64,000 bases of DNA, from positions 310,001 to 374,000 of the forward strand of contig NZ_BMHH01000001.1 in assembly GCF_014640615.1 (NCBI RefSeq), given 5' to 3'. Under the pieces are notes generated by a model, which saw nothing but the letters and a program-made list of their open reading frames with translations, did not search any database and had not been told where the DNA came from. Source of the stretch: Paramesorhizobium endophyticum. GTDB taxonomy: Bacteria > Pseudomonadota > Alphaproteobacteria > Rhizobiales > Rhizobiaceae. Below are positions 46,110 through 55,852 of the stretch, one piece after another. How positions within the stretch are numbered: the stretch's first letter is position 1; each line of letters opens with the position of its first letter. Made by a program: the position numbers and the translations under genes.

Positions 46110-46388
46110 GTGCTCGTAACTCTTGCCGCATTGCTGCTGCTTGCAAACATCGTTTCTCTTATCATGGAGAGACGGCGGTTTGCGCTCAGTGGCGATAGCT
46201 GGGCAAAGGGCATCACGGCGCCGGACCGGCTGGATTATGTTCCAACCGGCTTTGGCGCGAGCATGGTGATCGATGATGATCTGATGGGGCAGGATTTGCC
46301 GCGCAATCCGCATGGGCACGGCTATTGCCATTCGACCGCGCCGCCGGGCACGGCGGTCGTGCTCGGCGACATGCGGTTCCGCGCGGCC
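46110..46388 (+). pseudogene. Truncated membrane-protein-like ORF
   Basis: A GTG start with GGAG seven bases upstream opens a frame whose first 93 codons look protein-like: a membrane helix (LVTLAALLLLANIVSLIMERRR) then TAPDRLDYVPTGFGASMVIDDDLMGQDLPRN and GTAVVLGDMRFR. Past 46388 the frame stays open to 47732 only as the antisense of the FAH gene, so the native C-terminus is missing or was replaced. I do not recognise the family. It may be the 5' remnant of a transferred gene; a short expressed fusion cannot be excluded. Confidence 0.35.
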
Positions 46389-47546
46389 TTACAGCAAGCC
46401 GCGTGTGGCGAGGTTGCGCATGAGCGCGGCGGTGCCGAACACCCATGGCGGGCACTCGGTCGAGAGCCGGACCGTGTTCACCAGGCTGCCCAGCTCGGGA
46501 TTGGAGATGGTGACGACGTCGCCCATCTTGTGCGTGAAGCCCTCGCCTTCGATGTCGCGGTCCTCGACGGGCGCGAACAGCGTGCCCATGAAGAGCATGA
46601 ATCCATCGGGGTATTGATGGTGGGCGCCGATGGTCTGCGCGACGAGGTCGAGCGGGTCACGGCTGATCTCACGCATGGTGCTGTGACCCCTAAGCATAAA
46701 GCCGTCCTTGCCCTCGATCGAAAGGTCGAGATCGGCGTTGCGCACATTGTCGATCGTGTAGGTCTCGTCGAACAGGCGGATGAAAGGCCCGAGGGCGGCG
46801 GAGGCGTTGTTGTCCTTCGCCTTGCCCAGGAGAAGCGCGGAACGGCCCTCGATGTCGCGCAGATTGACGTCGTTGCCGAGCGTGGCCCCCCTCACCTCTC
46901 CACGGCTGTTGACCGCCAGCACGATTTCCGGCTCGGGATTGTTCCAGCGCGAAATCGGATGCAGGCCGATCGAGGCCCCCCAGCCGACCGCGGAAAGAAC
47001 CTGCGCCTTGGAAAAGACCTCGGCGTCGGGGCCGATGCCGACTTCGAGATATTGCGACCAGACACCCTCTTCGATCAGCGCGGCCTTGACCCGGGCTGCC
47101 TCCGGAGAACCGGCCTTCAGATTGCGCAAGGAGTCGCCGATGATCGCCGTGACGCGCTCCCGGATCTTGAGCGCCAGCGCCGGATTTCCGGCGGCCTTTT
47201 CCTCGATCACGCGCTCGATCATCGAACGGGCGAACGTAACGCCGCAGGCCTTGACCGCCTGCAGATCATTCGGAGCCAGAAAGTGAATCTTAGACAAATC
47301 GCCCGCCGCTTCAACCGATTGCGCGGCGACCTCGTCAAGGAGCAGAAGCCGTTCGCCGGCCTGGGCACGGACGAAGGCGACCGGATCCTCCATTTCGAAG
47401 AGATCGCGCATGGTGGGCGCCTGCCGGGTGGTGATGTCGTAAAGCACGCCGTCGCGCAGGGCGACCAGCGCCGGCCCCCTCACATCGGGGCGCCATACGC
47501 GCCCGACAAACGTTCCGGTGCCGAAAGCTTCAGCCGATATGGTCAT
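46389..47546 (-). CDS. Fumarylacetoacetate hydrolase family protein
   Basis: A 385-residue FAH-superfamily enzyme. The catalytic domain occupies the C-terminal 230 residues, with NPEPEIVLAVNSRGEVRGATLGNDVNLRDIEGRS, LGKAKDNNASAALGPFIRLFD, RDPLDLVAQTIGAHHQYPDGFML and FTHKMGDVVTISNPELGSLVN. The N-terminal 110 residues are a family-specific domain. Members hydrolyse or dehydrate 2-keto-3-deoxy-type acids or acylpyruvates; the substrate is unknown. The ATG at 47546 follows GGAGGAG, and a longer frame upstream lacks a site. It is near but opposite to the uronate genes, so a link to sugar-acid breakdown is only suggestive. Confidence 0.83.
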   Translation of the reverse strand: MTISAEAFGTGTFVGRVWRPDVRGPALVALRDGVLYDITTRQAPTMRDLFEMEDPVAFVRAQAGERLLLLDEVAAQSVEAAGDLSKIHFLAPNDLQAVKACGVTFARSMIERVIEEKAAGNPALALKIRERVTAIIGDSLRNLKAGSPEAARVKAALIEEGVWSQYLEVGIGPDAEVFSKAQVLSAVGWGASIGLHPISRWNNPEPEIVLAVNSRGEVRGATLGNDVNLRDIEGRSALLLGKAKDNNASAALGPFIRLFDETYTIDNVRNADLDLSIEGKDGFMLRGHSTMREISRDPLDLVAQTIGAHHQYPDGFMLFMGTLFAPVEDRDIEGEGFTHKMGDVVTISNPELGSLVNTVRLSTECPPWVFGTAALMRNLATRGLL

Positions 47547-47602
47547 GGGTCTCCTCCGAATGCTGCCGGCGATTCCCCGGCCAGCGCCTGTCAAATCCGC
47601 GT

Positions 47603-49732
47603 TCAGGTGGACACTGTCATCGCAGACGCCGCCGGTTCGTTCAAGCCTTGCGAGCCCGGGAAAGAAGAATCAGCCCTGCTGGAAATGAACGCATCGACCT
47701 CGCACAGCGGCATCGGCCTGCCGGTCAAATAGCCCTGCACCTCGCCGAACTGCTCGCTCTTCAGGCGGTGCAATTGCTGCGCGGTTTCGACGCCCTCGGC
47801 GGTGGTGGTGATGTTGAAGCCCGAGCCCAGCACGGCGACCGCCTGGATGATGGCGAGGTTGCGGCTGTCGGCCTCGATGCCCGAAACGAAGCTGCGGTCG
47901 ATCTTGATCTTGTCGAAGGGGAACGACCTGAGATAGCTGAGCGAGGAATAGCCGGTGCCGAAATCGTCCATGGCGATGCGCACGCCGAGCTCGCGCAAGC
48001 CGTAAAGCAGTTGGATATTCTGGCGGCTGTTGGACAGGAAGATAGATTCGGTGATCTCCAGCTCCAGCCGATGCGGCTCCAGCCCCGCTTCCTCAAGCGC
48101 CCTCGTCACGATGTCGAGCAGTTCCGGCTGGCCGAACTGCACCGGAGACAGATTGACGGAGACCTTGATCGGCTTCGGCCAGCGCGCCGCCGCCAGGCAG
48201 GCTTCGCGCAGCACCCATTGGCCGATGCCGGAAATGAGCCCCGTTTCTTCGGCTACCGGAATGAATTCCATCGGGGATATCATGCCGCGCTGCGGGTGAT
48301 GCCAGCGGATCAGCGCCTCGAAGCAGGAGATGCTGTCATCGGCCAGCGAAAAGATCGGCTGGTAGTGAAGTTCGAACTGCCCCTCATTGAGCGCCTGGCG
48401 CAGTTCCAGCGTCAGGAGATGGCGCTTTTCGGCGGCCAGCCGCATGGACTGCTCATAGAAACGGAATGTGGAGCGGCCGTCGGCCTTCACGGCATGGAGG
48501 GCAAGATCTGCATTGCGCAGCAACAGGTCCACATCGTCGCCATGTTTCGGCGCCAGCGCGATGCCGACGCTGCAGCTGACATATTCCTCCTTGTCATCCA
48601 CGCGGAAAGGCTCAGCGAAGGCGGCGAGCAGCTTTTCGGCGAAGAGGCTTATCGCTGCCATCTCGCCGCTCATGAAGACAATCGCGAATTCGTCGCCATC
48701 GATGCGCGCGAGAAAATCCTCCGGCGAAATCAGCCGGTGCAAGCGCGTGGCCACCTCGCGCAGCAGGCGGTCGCCCGCCGGATGGCCGATACTGTCATTG
48801 ACCTGCTTAAACTGGTCAACGTCTATATAAAGCAGGGCGAACGGCGCCGCCTCGTGCTCCCGGATAAGGAGCTTGCTGACATGGCGGGTGAAATAAGCTC
48901 GGTTGGGCAGGTCGGTCAGCGCATCATGCAGCGCGACATGCTCGATGCGGGACAGGATTTCCTGCCGCTCCGTCACATCCTCCAGAAGCCCGATCAGATA
49001 GCGCGGGCGGGAGCCGTCATCGGTGGGGATGCGCCGCTTGATAGTTCGAATGATGCGCGTCTGGCCATCGGGACGCACGAGTTTCTGCTCGATCGGCAGC
49101 ATGTCGCTGCGGCGCATGGCGACCTGGTCCTGCCGGTTCAGGCGGACCGCCTCGCGGCGCGGATATACGGCCCCGGTCGTCTTGCCCAGAACCTCGGATG
49201 GCGCGCGACCGCTGATGCCGCCGGCGGCCTCGTTATAGAGCACATAGCGTCCGTCCTGTTCCATGTCCTTGACGAAAACGCCGAGCGGCAGGTTGGCGAC
49301 GAGATTATCGAGGAGCGAGCGGGTGTGATGCGCCTGCCGATAGGCCTCACTCACCTCGGTGCGGTCTTGCACAATGGCGAGAATGGCTTCGCGCCCGCGG
49401 AAGCGCACCAGCCGGCCATAGGTCAGGACATCGATGATCTCGCCATCGGCCTTCAGATGCTGCCATCGTTCCGGACGGTCGAGGTCGGATTTCTCCCTGA
49501 TAGCATCGAGCATACGGTCGCGCTCGGCGGGCGGGCGGATGTCGAGGACGGTCAGTTCCTGGAATTGTTCGCGGCTATAGCCATAAAGCTCGATTGCCGC
49601 CTTGTTGATGATGAGGAATTTGAGGGTTTCGGGATCATAGACCCACATGGGCGTCGGATGGGTGGTGAAGAGAACGCGGAAATCCTCATCCGGCTCCGGC
49701 TCCAGGTCGATATCCCTTGCTGACCGCGACAT
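47603..49732 (-). CDS. PAS-GGDEF-EAL cyclic-di-GMP protein
   Basis: A 709-residue signalling protein without membrane helices. Two PAS domains (about 18-140, with FRVLFTTHPTPMWVYDPETL and EAILAIVQDRTEVSE, and about 150-265, with ANLPLGVFVKDM) precede a GGDEF domain whose active-site loop reads DGDEF (345-349) and an EAL domain with CFEALIRWHHPQRG (EAL at 472-474), LELEITES, AMDDFGTGYSSL and KIDRSFV. The EAL half keeps the residues needed for c-di-GMP hydrolysis, while the altered first glycine of GGDEF leaves cyclase activity uncertain. GAGGGGA precedes the ATG. It is probably a cytoplasmic sensor of redox or small ligands. Confidence 0.9.
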   Translation of the reverse strand: MSRSARDIDLEPEPDEDFRVLFTTHPTPMWVYDPETLKFLIINKAAIELYGYSREQFQELTVLDIRPPAERDRMLDAIREKSDLDRPERWQHLKADGEIIDVLTYGRLVRFRGREAILAIVQDRTEVSEAYRQAHHTRSLLDNLVANLPLGVFVKDMEQDGRYVLYNEAAGGISGRAPSEVLGKTTGAVYPRREAVRLNRQDQVAMRRSDMLPIEQKLVRPDGQTRIIRTIKRRIPTDDGSRPRYLIGLLEDVTERQEILSRIEHVALHDALTDLPNRAYFTRHVSKLLIREHEAAPFALLYIDVDQFKQVNDSIGHPAGDRLLREVATRLHRLISPEDFLARIDGDEFAIVFMSGEMAAISLFAEKLLAAFAEPFRVDDKEEYVSCSVGIALAPKHGDDVDLLLRNADLALHAVKADGRSTFRFYEQSMRLAAEKRHLLTLELRQALNEGQFELHYQPIFSLADDSISCFEALIRWHHPQRGMISPMEFIPVAEETGLISGIGQWVLREACLAAARWPKPIKVSVNLSPVQFGQPELLDIVTRALEEAGLEPHRLELEITESIFLSNSRQNIQLLYGLRELGVRIAMDDFGTGYSSLSYLRSFPFDKIKIDRSFVSGIEADSRNLAIIQAVAVLGSGFNITTTAEGVETAQQLHRLKSEQFGEVQGYLTGRPMPLCEVDAFISSRADSSFPGSQGLNEPAASAMTVST

Positions 49733-49857
49733 CCGATTATTCCCCTCGCGTATGTTTTGTCCCCCAGCGAAGGAAAGCATCAAATTCTAAACAAACAATG
49801 TTGCGCGTTGATTTTACTGAATCTTTGGCGCTCTTTGCTTTTCCTGGCGCTGGAGCG

Positions 49858-50072
49858 GTTCATGTTTTGATGGAATCGCCAAGCGCCCTCGTGGTTCGAG
49901 GCTCACTCCCCCTTCGGGCCTCGCTACGCTCGCTCCTCAGGGTCCAATCGCACCTCACCATGAGGGCTATTTGAGCGCCGCGCCCCTCCACTTCATTCTG
50001 CAGCGCCGGCGCCCCTTCACCCTCATCCTGAGGTGCTCGCGAAGCGAGCCTCGAAGGGCGAGGGTGAAGGGA
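49858..50072. repeat. Composite dispersed repeat in the 365-bp gap before udh 3' end
   Basis: It begins with GTTCATGTTTTGATGGAATCGCC, the motif shared with the elements near 7.0 and 24.1 kb. Then come GGTTCGAGGCTCACT and CGCTACGCTCGCTCCTCAGG blocks and a strong inverted repeat, CCCTTCACCCTC (50013-50024) with GAGGGTGAAGGG (50060-50071), enclosing GGTGCTCGCGAAGCGAGCCTC. No gene is visible in this gap. Confidence 0.7.
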
Positions 50073-50097
50073 TTCGCCATCCCCCCCGAACGGCGGG

Positions 50098-50892
50098 TTA
50101 CTCCTTGAAGATCGGATCCTGCGTGAACATGCCGCCCTGGTAGATCGACATCGGCGAATCCGCTGCCGGGCGTCCCTGCTCGGCTTCGAGCTCCGCGCGG
50201 AAACGTTCGGCATTGTCCTTGGGACGCCAGCCGAGATAGGCGGCGTGGGAATTGTCCCACCATTTGCTGTCATTATCCGAAATGCCCCAGATGATCGGGC
50301 AGCCCAGCATCGGCGCGCGGAAGACGCACTCGATCAGCGAGCCGAAATCGTCATAGGACATCCAGGTCGAAAGCATGCGGTGGTTCTTCGGCTTTTCCAT
50401 GCAGCTGCCGATGCGCACCAGCGCCGTTTCCTGCCCGAACTTTTCGAAATACATCCGCGCCAGCGCCTCGCCGAAGCATTTCGACACGCCGTAGAGTCCA
50501 TCGGGACGCATCGGCGCTTTCGCGTCGATATATTGGTCCTGCCGATAGAAGCCGACCGTATGGTTGGAGCTTGCGAAGAGAATGCGCGGTTGGCCATGCG
50601 CACGGGCTGCTTCGTAGAGATTGTAAAGGCCGAGCAGATTGGCGTTGAGGATCTTGGAGAACTTGTCCTCCACCGAAATGCCGCCCAGATGGAGAATGCC
50701 GTCGCAGCCTTCCACAAGTTTGTTGACGGCATCGGCATCGCCAAGATCGCAAGTCACAAGTTCCTCATGCGGCGCAGCCTCGCCCAGATCGGTGATGTCA
50801 GACAGCCGCAGCACATCGGCAAAACCCTTCAGGCGCGGCCGCATGGCACGGCCCAGCCCGCCGGCCGCACCGGTAATCAACAGTCGTTTCAC
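50098..50892 (-). CDS. udh: Uronate dehydrogenase
   Basis: A 264-residue short-chain dehydrogenase that oxidises galacturonate or glucuronate with NAD to the aldaro-1,5-lactone, the first step of the oxidative uronate route. The sequence closely parallels Agrobacterium Udh: LLITGAAGGLGRAMRPRL (nucleotide binding), CDGILHLGGISVE, FASSNHTVGFY (catalytic Ser region), DGLYGVSKCFGEALARMYF with Tyr134 and Lys138, and CPIIWGISDNDSKWWDN. The start is GTG after GGAGGAAT. It diverges from the GntR regulator and the kdgD-gci-gli-dctPQM set. Confidence 0.94.
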   Translation of the reverse strand: MKRLLITGAAGGLGRAMRPRLKGFADVLRLSDITDLGEAAPHEELVTCDLGDADAVNKLVEGCDGILHLGGISVEDKFSKILNANLLGLYNLYEAARAHGQPRILFASSNHTVGFYRQDQYIDAKAPMRPDGLYGVSKCFGEALARMYFEKFGQETALVRIGSCMEKPKNHRMLSTWMSYDDFGSLIECVFRAPMLGCPIIWGISDNDSKWWDNSHAAYLGWRPKDNAERFRAELEAEQGRPAADSPMSIYQGGMFTQDPIFKE

Positions 50893-50943
50893 GATATTCC
50901 TCCAGTTCCCAGCCGGTGCGATCCATGCGCATTCGGCGTCAAA

Positions 50944-50988
50944 CTCATCATACAGGTTGACGAACCGAGGTCAATAAGTCGTATATGA
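50944..50988. promoter_or_regulatory. GntR operator candidates between udh and its regulator
   Basis: TCATCATACAGGTTGA (50945-50960) and TCGTATATGA (50979-50988) carry the TCATA/TATGA core seen again at 51806-51813 (TCATATGA) and upstream of gguC. Located in the divergent gap, they are the natural sites for the adjacent FadR-type regulator. Confidence 0.45.
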
Positions 50989-51052
50989 AGGAAAATACAT
51001 CGAAATCCGGAGGAGACGGCCTGACCCGTCAGGCGGAAGGTGGGAGACGTTC

Positions 51053-51778
51053 ATGAGCTTTGAGGTCCATAGTACGCTGACGACGCGCCTTGCCGACGCG
51101 CTGCGCAGGGCGATCGCCACCGGCCAGTTCCCGCCCGGCAGCAAGCTGCCGAGCGAGGCGCAGTTGACCGAGGCGCATGGCGTCAGCCGCACCGTGGTGC
51201 GCGAGGCCATCGCCGCACTGCGCTCCGACCGCTTGGTGGAAACGCGTCAGGGGGCCGGCGTGTTCGTGCTGGAAGGCCGCGCCCAGCCGCCCGCGCCGCT
51301 GTCGCTGCGCAATGTCGACCATGCGCGCGTTTCCTCGATGATCGAGTTGTTGGAGCTGCGAACCGCCGTGGAAGTCGAGGCCGCCGGGCTTGCAGCGCTG
51401 CGGCGCTCGCCGGCGCAGGAGGAAGTCATTTTGGAGCGGCACTATGCGGTGCGGCTTTGCCTCGAGGCCGGACAGCCAACCAGCGAAGCCGATTTCGCCT
51501 TTCATCTGTCGATTGCCGAGGCGACCAATAATCCGCGTTTCCGCGAGTTCCTGGCGCTGATCGGCAAGAATGTCATCCCGCGCGCGGCGCTGCGCAATGA
51601 CGATTTCGAGTCCGACCAGGAATCCTACATCGGGCTTCTTGTCGATGAGCATGAGGAGATCGTTGCGGCGATTTCCAGCGGCGACGAGGACGGCGCGCGC
51701 GAGGCGATGCGGCGTCATTTGCGCGGCAGCCAGGGCCGCTATCGCGAGCTGCTGCGCGAACAGCGCAAACATGTATGA
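51053..51778 (+). CDS. GntR/FadR-family regulator of uronate catabolism
   Basis: A 241-residue regulator with an N-terminal winged helix (LADALRRAIATGQFPPGSKLPSE, then GVSRTVVREAIAALRSDRLVETRQGAGVFV) and an FCD domain with the metal-binding pattern (Asp in EADFAFHLSIAEATNN, His in VDEHEEIVAAISSGDEDGAREAM and RRHLRGS). GGGAGA precedes the ATG. Position between udh and kdgD and the flanking TCATA-type palindromes make it the likely repressor of both units, probably released by a uronate or aldarate. Confidence 0.9.
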   Translation: MSFEVHSTLTTRLADALRRAIATGQFPPGSKLPSEAQLTEAHGVSRTVVREAIAALRSDRLVETRQGAGVFVLEGRAQPPAPLSLRNVDHARVSSMIELLELRTAVEVEAAGLAALRRSPAQEEVILERHYAVRLCLEAGQPTSEADFAFHLSIAEATNNPRFREFLALIGKNVIPRAALRNDDFESDQESYIGLLVDEHEEIVAAISSGDEDGAREAMRRHLRGSQGRYRELLREQRKHV

Positions 51779-51781
51779 TAG

Positions 51782-52759
<978 letters not shown>

Positions 52760-52760
52760 G

Positions 52761-53897
52761 ATGAAGATCGCGGCGGTTCGCACTCATCTCCTCGAACACC
52801 GGCTGTCCGTGCCGTTCGAAAGCGCGTCGATGCGCTTTGACCGGCGACTCCATGTGCTCGTCGAAATCGAGTGTGATAATGGCCTGACCGGCTGGGGCGA
52901 ATGCCTCGGCCCGGCGCGCGCCAATGCCGCCGTGGTCGCCGCCTATACGCCTTGGCTCATCGGCGCGGACCCGCTGGAGACGGAAAAGATCTGGGCGCGG
53001 CTCTATAATGCGCTGCGGGACCAGGGCCAGCGCGGGCTGACCGTGACGGCCCTGTCCGGCATCGACATTGCGCTCTGGGATATCAAGGGCAAGCATTTCG
53101 GCGTGCCTGTTTCCACGCTGCTTGGCGGGCGCTTCCGCGAGGAAATCCGCGCCTATGCCACCGGCGGGTTCAAGCGCGAAGGCGTGGACCGTGTGGAGGA
53201 CAACGCGACCGACGCGGCGCGCTACCGGGACGAGGGTTTCCACGCCACCAAGATCAAGATCGGCTTCGGCGTCGAAGAAGATATGGCCGTCATCCGCGCC
53301 GTGCGCGAGGCGGTCGGGCCGGACATGCGGCTGATGGTGGACGCGAACCATGGCTATGACGTGCTCGAAGCCGTGGCGCTCGGTCGCCGCGCCGCTGAAT
53401 ATGGCATCGACTGGTTCGAAGAGCCTGTCGTGCCGGAGCAACTGGACGCCTACCGCGCGGTGCGCGCCGGGCAGCCGATCCCGGTTGCAGGCGGCGAGAC
53501 CTGGCACACACGCTGGGGCATGAAGGAGCCGGTCGAGACACGCGCGGTCGATATTCTCCAGCCCGATCTCGCCGGAGTGGGCGGTTTCACCGAGGCAAAG
53601 CGCGTCGCGGACATGGCGGCGCTTCATGGCGTGCGTGTCGTACCGCATGTGTGGGGCACTGCGGTTCACATCGCGGCAGCGCTGCAATTCATGGCAGCAC
53701 AGGTGCCGAATCCCGTTCGCATCAACCCGATAGAGCCGATCCTTGAATTCGACCGGACGGATAATCCGTTCCGGCAAGCGGTGGTCAAGGCGCCGATCGA
53801 ACACAAGCGCGGGGTGGTCAAAATCCCGGATGGACCCGGGCTCGGCATCGAGATCGACCGCGATGCGCTTGCCGAGTTCCGGATGAAGGATGAATAG
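52761..53897 (+). CDS. gci: D-galactarolactone cycloisomerase
   Basis: A 378-residue enolase-superfamily enzyme that opens the galactaro-1,4-lactone to 3-deoxy-2-keto-hexarate. It matches Agrobacterium Gci in length and sequence. The MLE-subgroup catalytic set is complete: Lys164-x-Lys166 in ATKIKIGFG, metal ligands Asp194 (MVDANHGY), Glu220 (DWFEEPVVPE) and Glu246 (AGGETWH), and His296 in VVPHVWGTAV. It follows kdgD by one base and slightly precedes gli, so the three are co-translated. Confidence 0.94.
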   Translation: MKIAAVRTHLLEHRLSVPFESASMRFDRRLHVLVEIECDNGLTGWGECLGPARANAAVVAAYTPWLIGADPLETEKIWARLYNALRDQGQRGLTVTALSGIDIALWDIKGKHFGVPVSTLLGGRFREEIRAYATGGFKREGVDRVEDNATDAARYRDEGFHATKIKIGFGVEEDMAVIRAVREAVGPDMRLMVDANHGYDVLEAVALGRRAAEYGIDWFEEPVVPEQLDAYRAVRAGQPIPVAGGETWHTRWGMKEPVETRAVDILQPDLAGVGGFTEAKRVADMAALHGVRVVPHVWGTAVHIAAALQFMAAQVPNPVRINPIEPILEFDRTDNPFRQAVVKAPIEHKRGVVKIPDGPGLGIEIDRDALAEFRMKDE

Positions 53898-53898
53898 A

Positions 53899-54780
53899 AT
53901 GCTGGTCAGAACGCTTTCCGGAACGCCGCCCAAGACTATCCTGCCGAAAGGCGCCGTCGATACGCAGATGCATATGTATCTGCCCGGCTTTCCCGCCCTC
54001 CCCGGCGGGCCGCCGCTTCCGGCCGGCGAACTTCCCGGCCCCGATCAATATCGCCAGCTCATGCGCTGGCTCGGTATTAGCAGGGTGATCATCACCCAGG
54101 GCAATGCGCATCAGCGCGACAATTCCAATCTCATCGCCTGCCTCAAGGAAATGGGCGACATCGCTCGCGGCGTCGCTTCCATCGACGGCGACACGCCCGA
54201 CGCGGAACTCGACGCGTTGGCTGAAGCGGGCGTCGTCGGCGCGCGCATCATGGATCTGCCGGGCGGAGCCGTCGGGCTTTCGGCGCTGGAGGCCATCGAT
54301 GAGCGTGCCGCATCCCGCGCGTGGATGCTCGCCGTGCAGTTCGACGGTAGCAATATCCTCGAACATGAAGCACGGCTTGCAAAACTCAGATCCCGCTGGG
54401 TGCTCGACCATCATGGCAAGTTCTTTTCCGGCGTCACGCCCGACAGCCCGCAGATCGATGCGGTCAAGCGGCTGATTGATGGCGGTAATTGCTGGTTCAA
54501 ATTCGCCGGCGTGTATGAGTCCTCGAAGAGCGGCGGGCCTGACTATGCCGATGTCGCTGCTGTCGCCCGCGCCATTGCCGCCTACGCGCCCGAACGGATC
54601 GTCTGGGGCACGAACTGGCCGCACAATCTGGCGAAGACCCAGGAAGAATACCCCGACGATGCGGCGCTGACCGACACGGTTCTCAGCTGGCTGCCGGATG
54701 AGGCGGCGCTGAGGCTCGCTCTCGTCGACAATCCCGAGCGCCTCTTTGGCCTACCGCCATTTGAGGAAAAGGGGGACTGA
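53899..54780 (+). CDS. gli: D-galactarolactone isomerase
   Basis: A 293-residue amidohydrolase-fold enzyme that converts the 1,5-lactone made by Udh into the 1,4-lactone used by Gci. It resembles Agrobacterium Gli throughout: VDTQMHMYLPGFPALPGGPP, RVIITQGNAHQRDN, GARIMDLPGGAVGLS, RWVLDHHGKFF, WFKFAGVYESS and RIVWGTNWPHN. I use the ATG at 53899, which gives the family's MLVRTLSGT start with AAGGA eight bases upstream; the ATG at 53890 overlaps the gci stop and is an alternative. A terminator follows. Confidence 0.92.
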   Translation: MLVRTLSGTPPKTILPKGAVDTQMHMYLPGFPALPGGPPLPAGELPGPDQYRQLMRWLGISRVIITQGNAHQRDNSNLIACLKEMGDIARGVASIDGDTPDAELDALAEAGVVGARIMDLPGGAVGLSALEAIDERAASRAWMLAVQFDGSNILEHEARLAKLRSRWVLDHHGKFFSGVTPDSPQIDAVKRLIDGGNCWFKFAGVYESSKSGGPDYADVAAVARAIAAYAPERIVWGTNWPHNLAKTQEEYPDDAALTDTVLSWLPDEAALRLALVDNPERLFGLPPFEEKGD

Positions 54781-54788
54781 CACATCGA

Positions 54789-54817
54789 CCCGAAGCAAGG
54801 AGGCTTCGGGGTTTTTT
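54789..54817 (+). terminator. Intrinsic terminator between gli and dctP
   Basis: An eight-base stem CCCGAAGC/GCTTCGGG with a six-base loop followed by GTTTTTTC. It ends 17 bases before the dctP start, in front of its ribosome site, so it probably weakens read-through from the catabolic genes into the importer genes. Confidence 0.8.
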
Positions 54818-54834
54818 CAACGGAGGAGGACGAC

Positions 54835-55806
54835 ATGAATATCGCCAAACCACTATACCTCGCCCTGGGCCTCGCCTTAGGCGCAGGGACCGCGCAGGCG
54901 CAGGACATCACGCTGCGCTCCGCGGACATCCATCCCGACGGCTATCCGACCGTCGAAGCGGTCAAATATATGGGCCAGCTCGTTTCAGAGCGCACCAATG
55001 GCCGCATCAAGATCAATGTCTCGAACAATGCCTCGCTCGGTAGCGAGAAGGACACGATCGAGCAGACCCGCTTCGGCGTCATCGACATGAACCGCGTCAA
55101 CGCCGCGCCGTTCAACAATCTCGTGCCGCAGACCGTGGTGCTCGGCCTGCCCTTCCTGTTCCGCGACACCGACCACATGCACAAGGTGGTGGACGGCCCC
55201 ATCGGCGAAGAAATCCTCGCCGCTTTCGAGCCGCACGGCCTTGTCGGCCTCGCCTACTACGATTCCGGTGCGCGGTCCTTCTACACCAAGAAGCCCGTCG
55301 AGAAGCTGGAAGATCTGAAGGGCATGAAGATCCGCGTCCAGCAGTCCGATCTGTGGATCGCTATGATGGATGCCTTCGGCGCCAATGCCACCCCGATGCC
55401 CTTCGGCGAAGTCTATTCCTCGCTCGAAACCGGCGTCGTGGACGGGGCGGAAAACAACTGGCCATCCTATGAGTCCTCGCGCCATTTCGAAGTGGCCAAA
55501 AACTTCACCCTGACCGAGCATTCGCTCAACCCGGAAATCCTCGTCATGTCCAAGATCAGCTGGGACAAGCTGACGCCTGAGGATCAGAAAATCATCAAGC
55601 AGGCCGCGAAGGATTCGGTCGGCAAGATGCGCGAGCTATGGCTGGCCCGCGAGAAGGAATCCGAAGCGAAGGTGCGCGCGGCCGGCGTCAATGTGATCAA
55701 GGTCGACAAGGCTCCCTTCATCCAAGCCATGAACCCGGTCTACGACAAGTTCGTCACCGATCCGAAGCTGAAGGATCTGGTCGAGCGCATCCGCGCCGTC
55801 AACTAA
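54835..55806 (+). CDS. dctP: TRAP transporter substrate-binding protein (uronate/aldarate type)
   Basis: A 323-residue periplasmic DctP-family protein with signal peptide ending GAGTAQAQ. ITLRSADIHPDGYPTVEAVKYM, FPFLFRD-like GLPFLFRDTDHMHKV, DLKGMKIRVQQSDLW with the carboxylate-binding Arg, and GEVYSSLETGVVDGAENNWPSYESSRH are standard. The catabolic neighbours suggest it binds galacturonate, glucuronate or an aldarate rather than C4 acids. GGAGGAGGA precedes the ATG. It has an intrinsic terminator on each side. Confidence 0.9.
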   Translation: MNIAKPLYLALGLALGAGTAQAQDITLRSADIHPDGYPTVEAVKYMGQLVSERTNGRIKINVSNNASLGSEKDTIEQTRFGVIDMNRVNAAPFNNLVPQTVVLGLPFLFRDTDHMHKVVDGPIGEEILAAFEPHGLVGLAYYDSGARSFYTKKPVEKLEDLKGMKIRVQQSDLWIAMMDAFGANATPMPFGEVYSSLETGVVDGAENNWPSYESSRHFEVAKNFTLTEHSLNPEILVMSKISWDKLTPEDQKIIKQAAKDSVGKMRELWLAREKESEAKVRAAGVNVIKVDKAPFIQAMNPVYDKFVTDPKLKDLVERIRAVN

Positions 55807-55819
55807 TTCAAGTCATGCG

Positions 55820-55852
55820 GCCGGCCCGGAAACATTCCGGGCCGGCTTTTTT
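55820..55852 (+). terminator. Strong intrinsic terminator after dctP
   Basis: A perfect 12-base stem GCCGGCCCGGAA/TTCCGGGCCGGC with a three-base loop and six T's. It begins 14 bases after the dctP stop and precedes a palindromic repeat, separating dctP from dctQM within what is otherwise a single transport operon. Confidence 0.9.

Noticed and set aside
46389-47732. C-terminal continuation of the ORF that starts at 46110
   Set aside because: From here on it is the antisense of the FAH-family gene; only the first 93 codons look protein-like.
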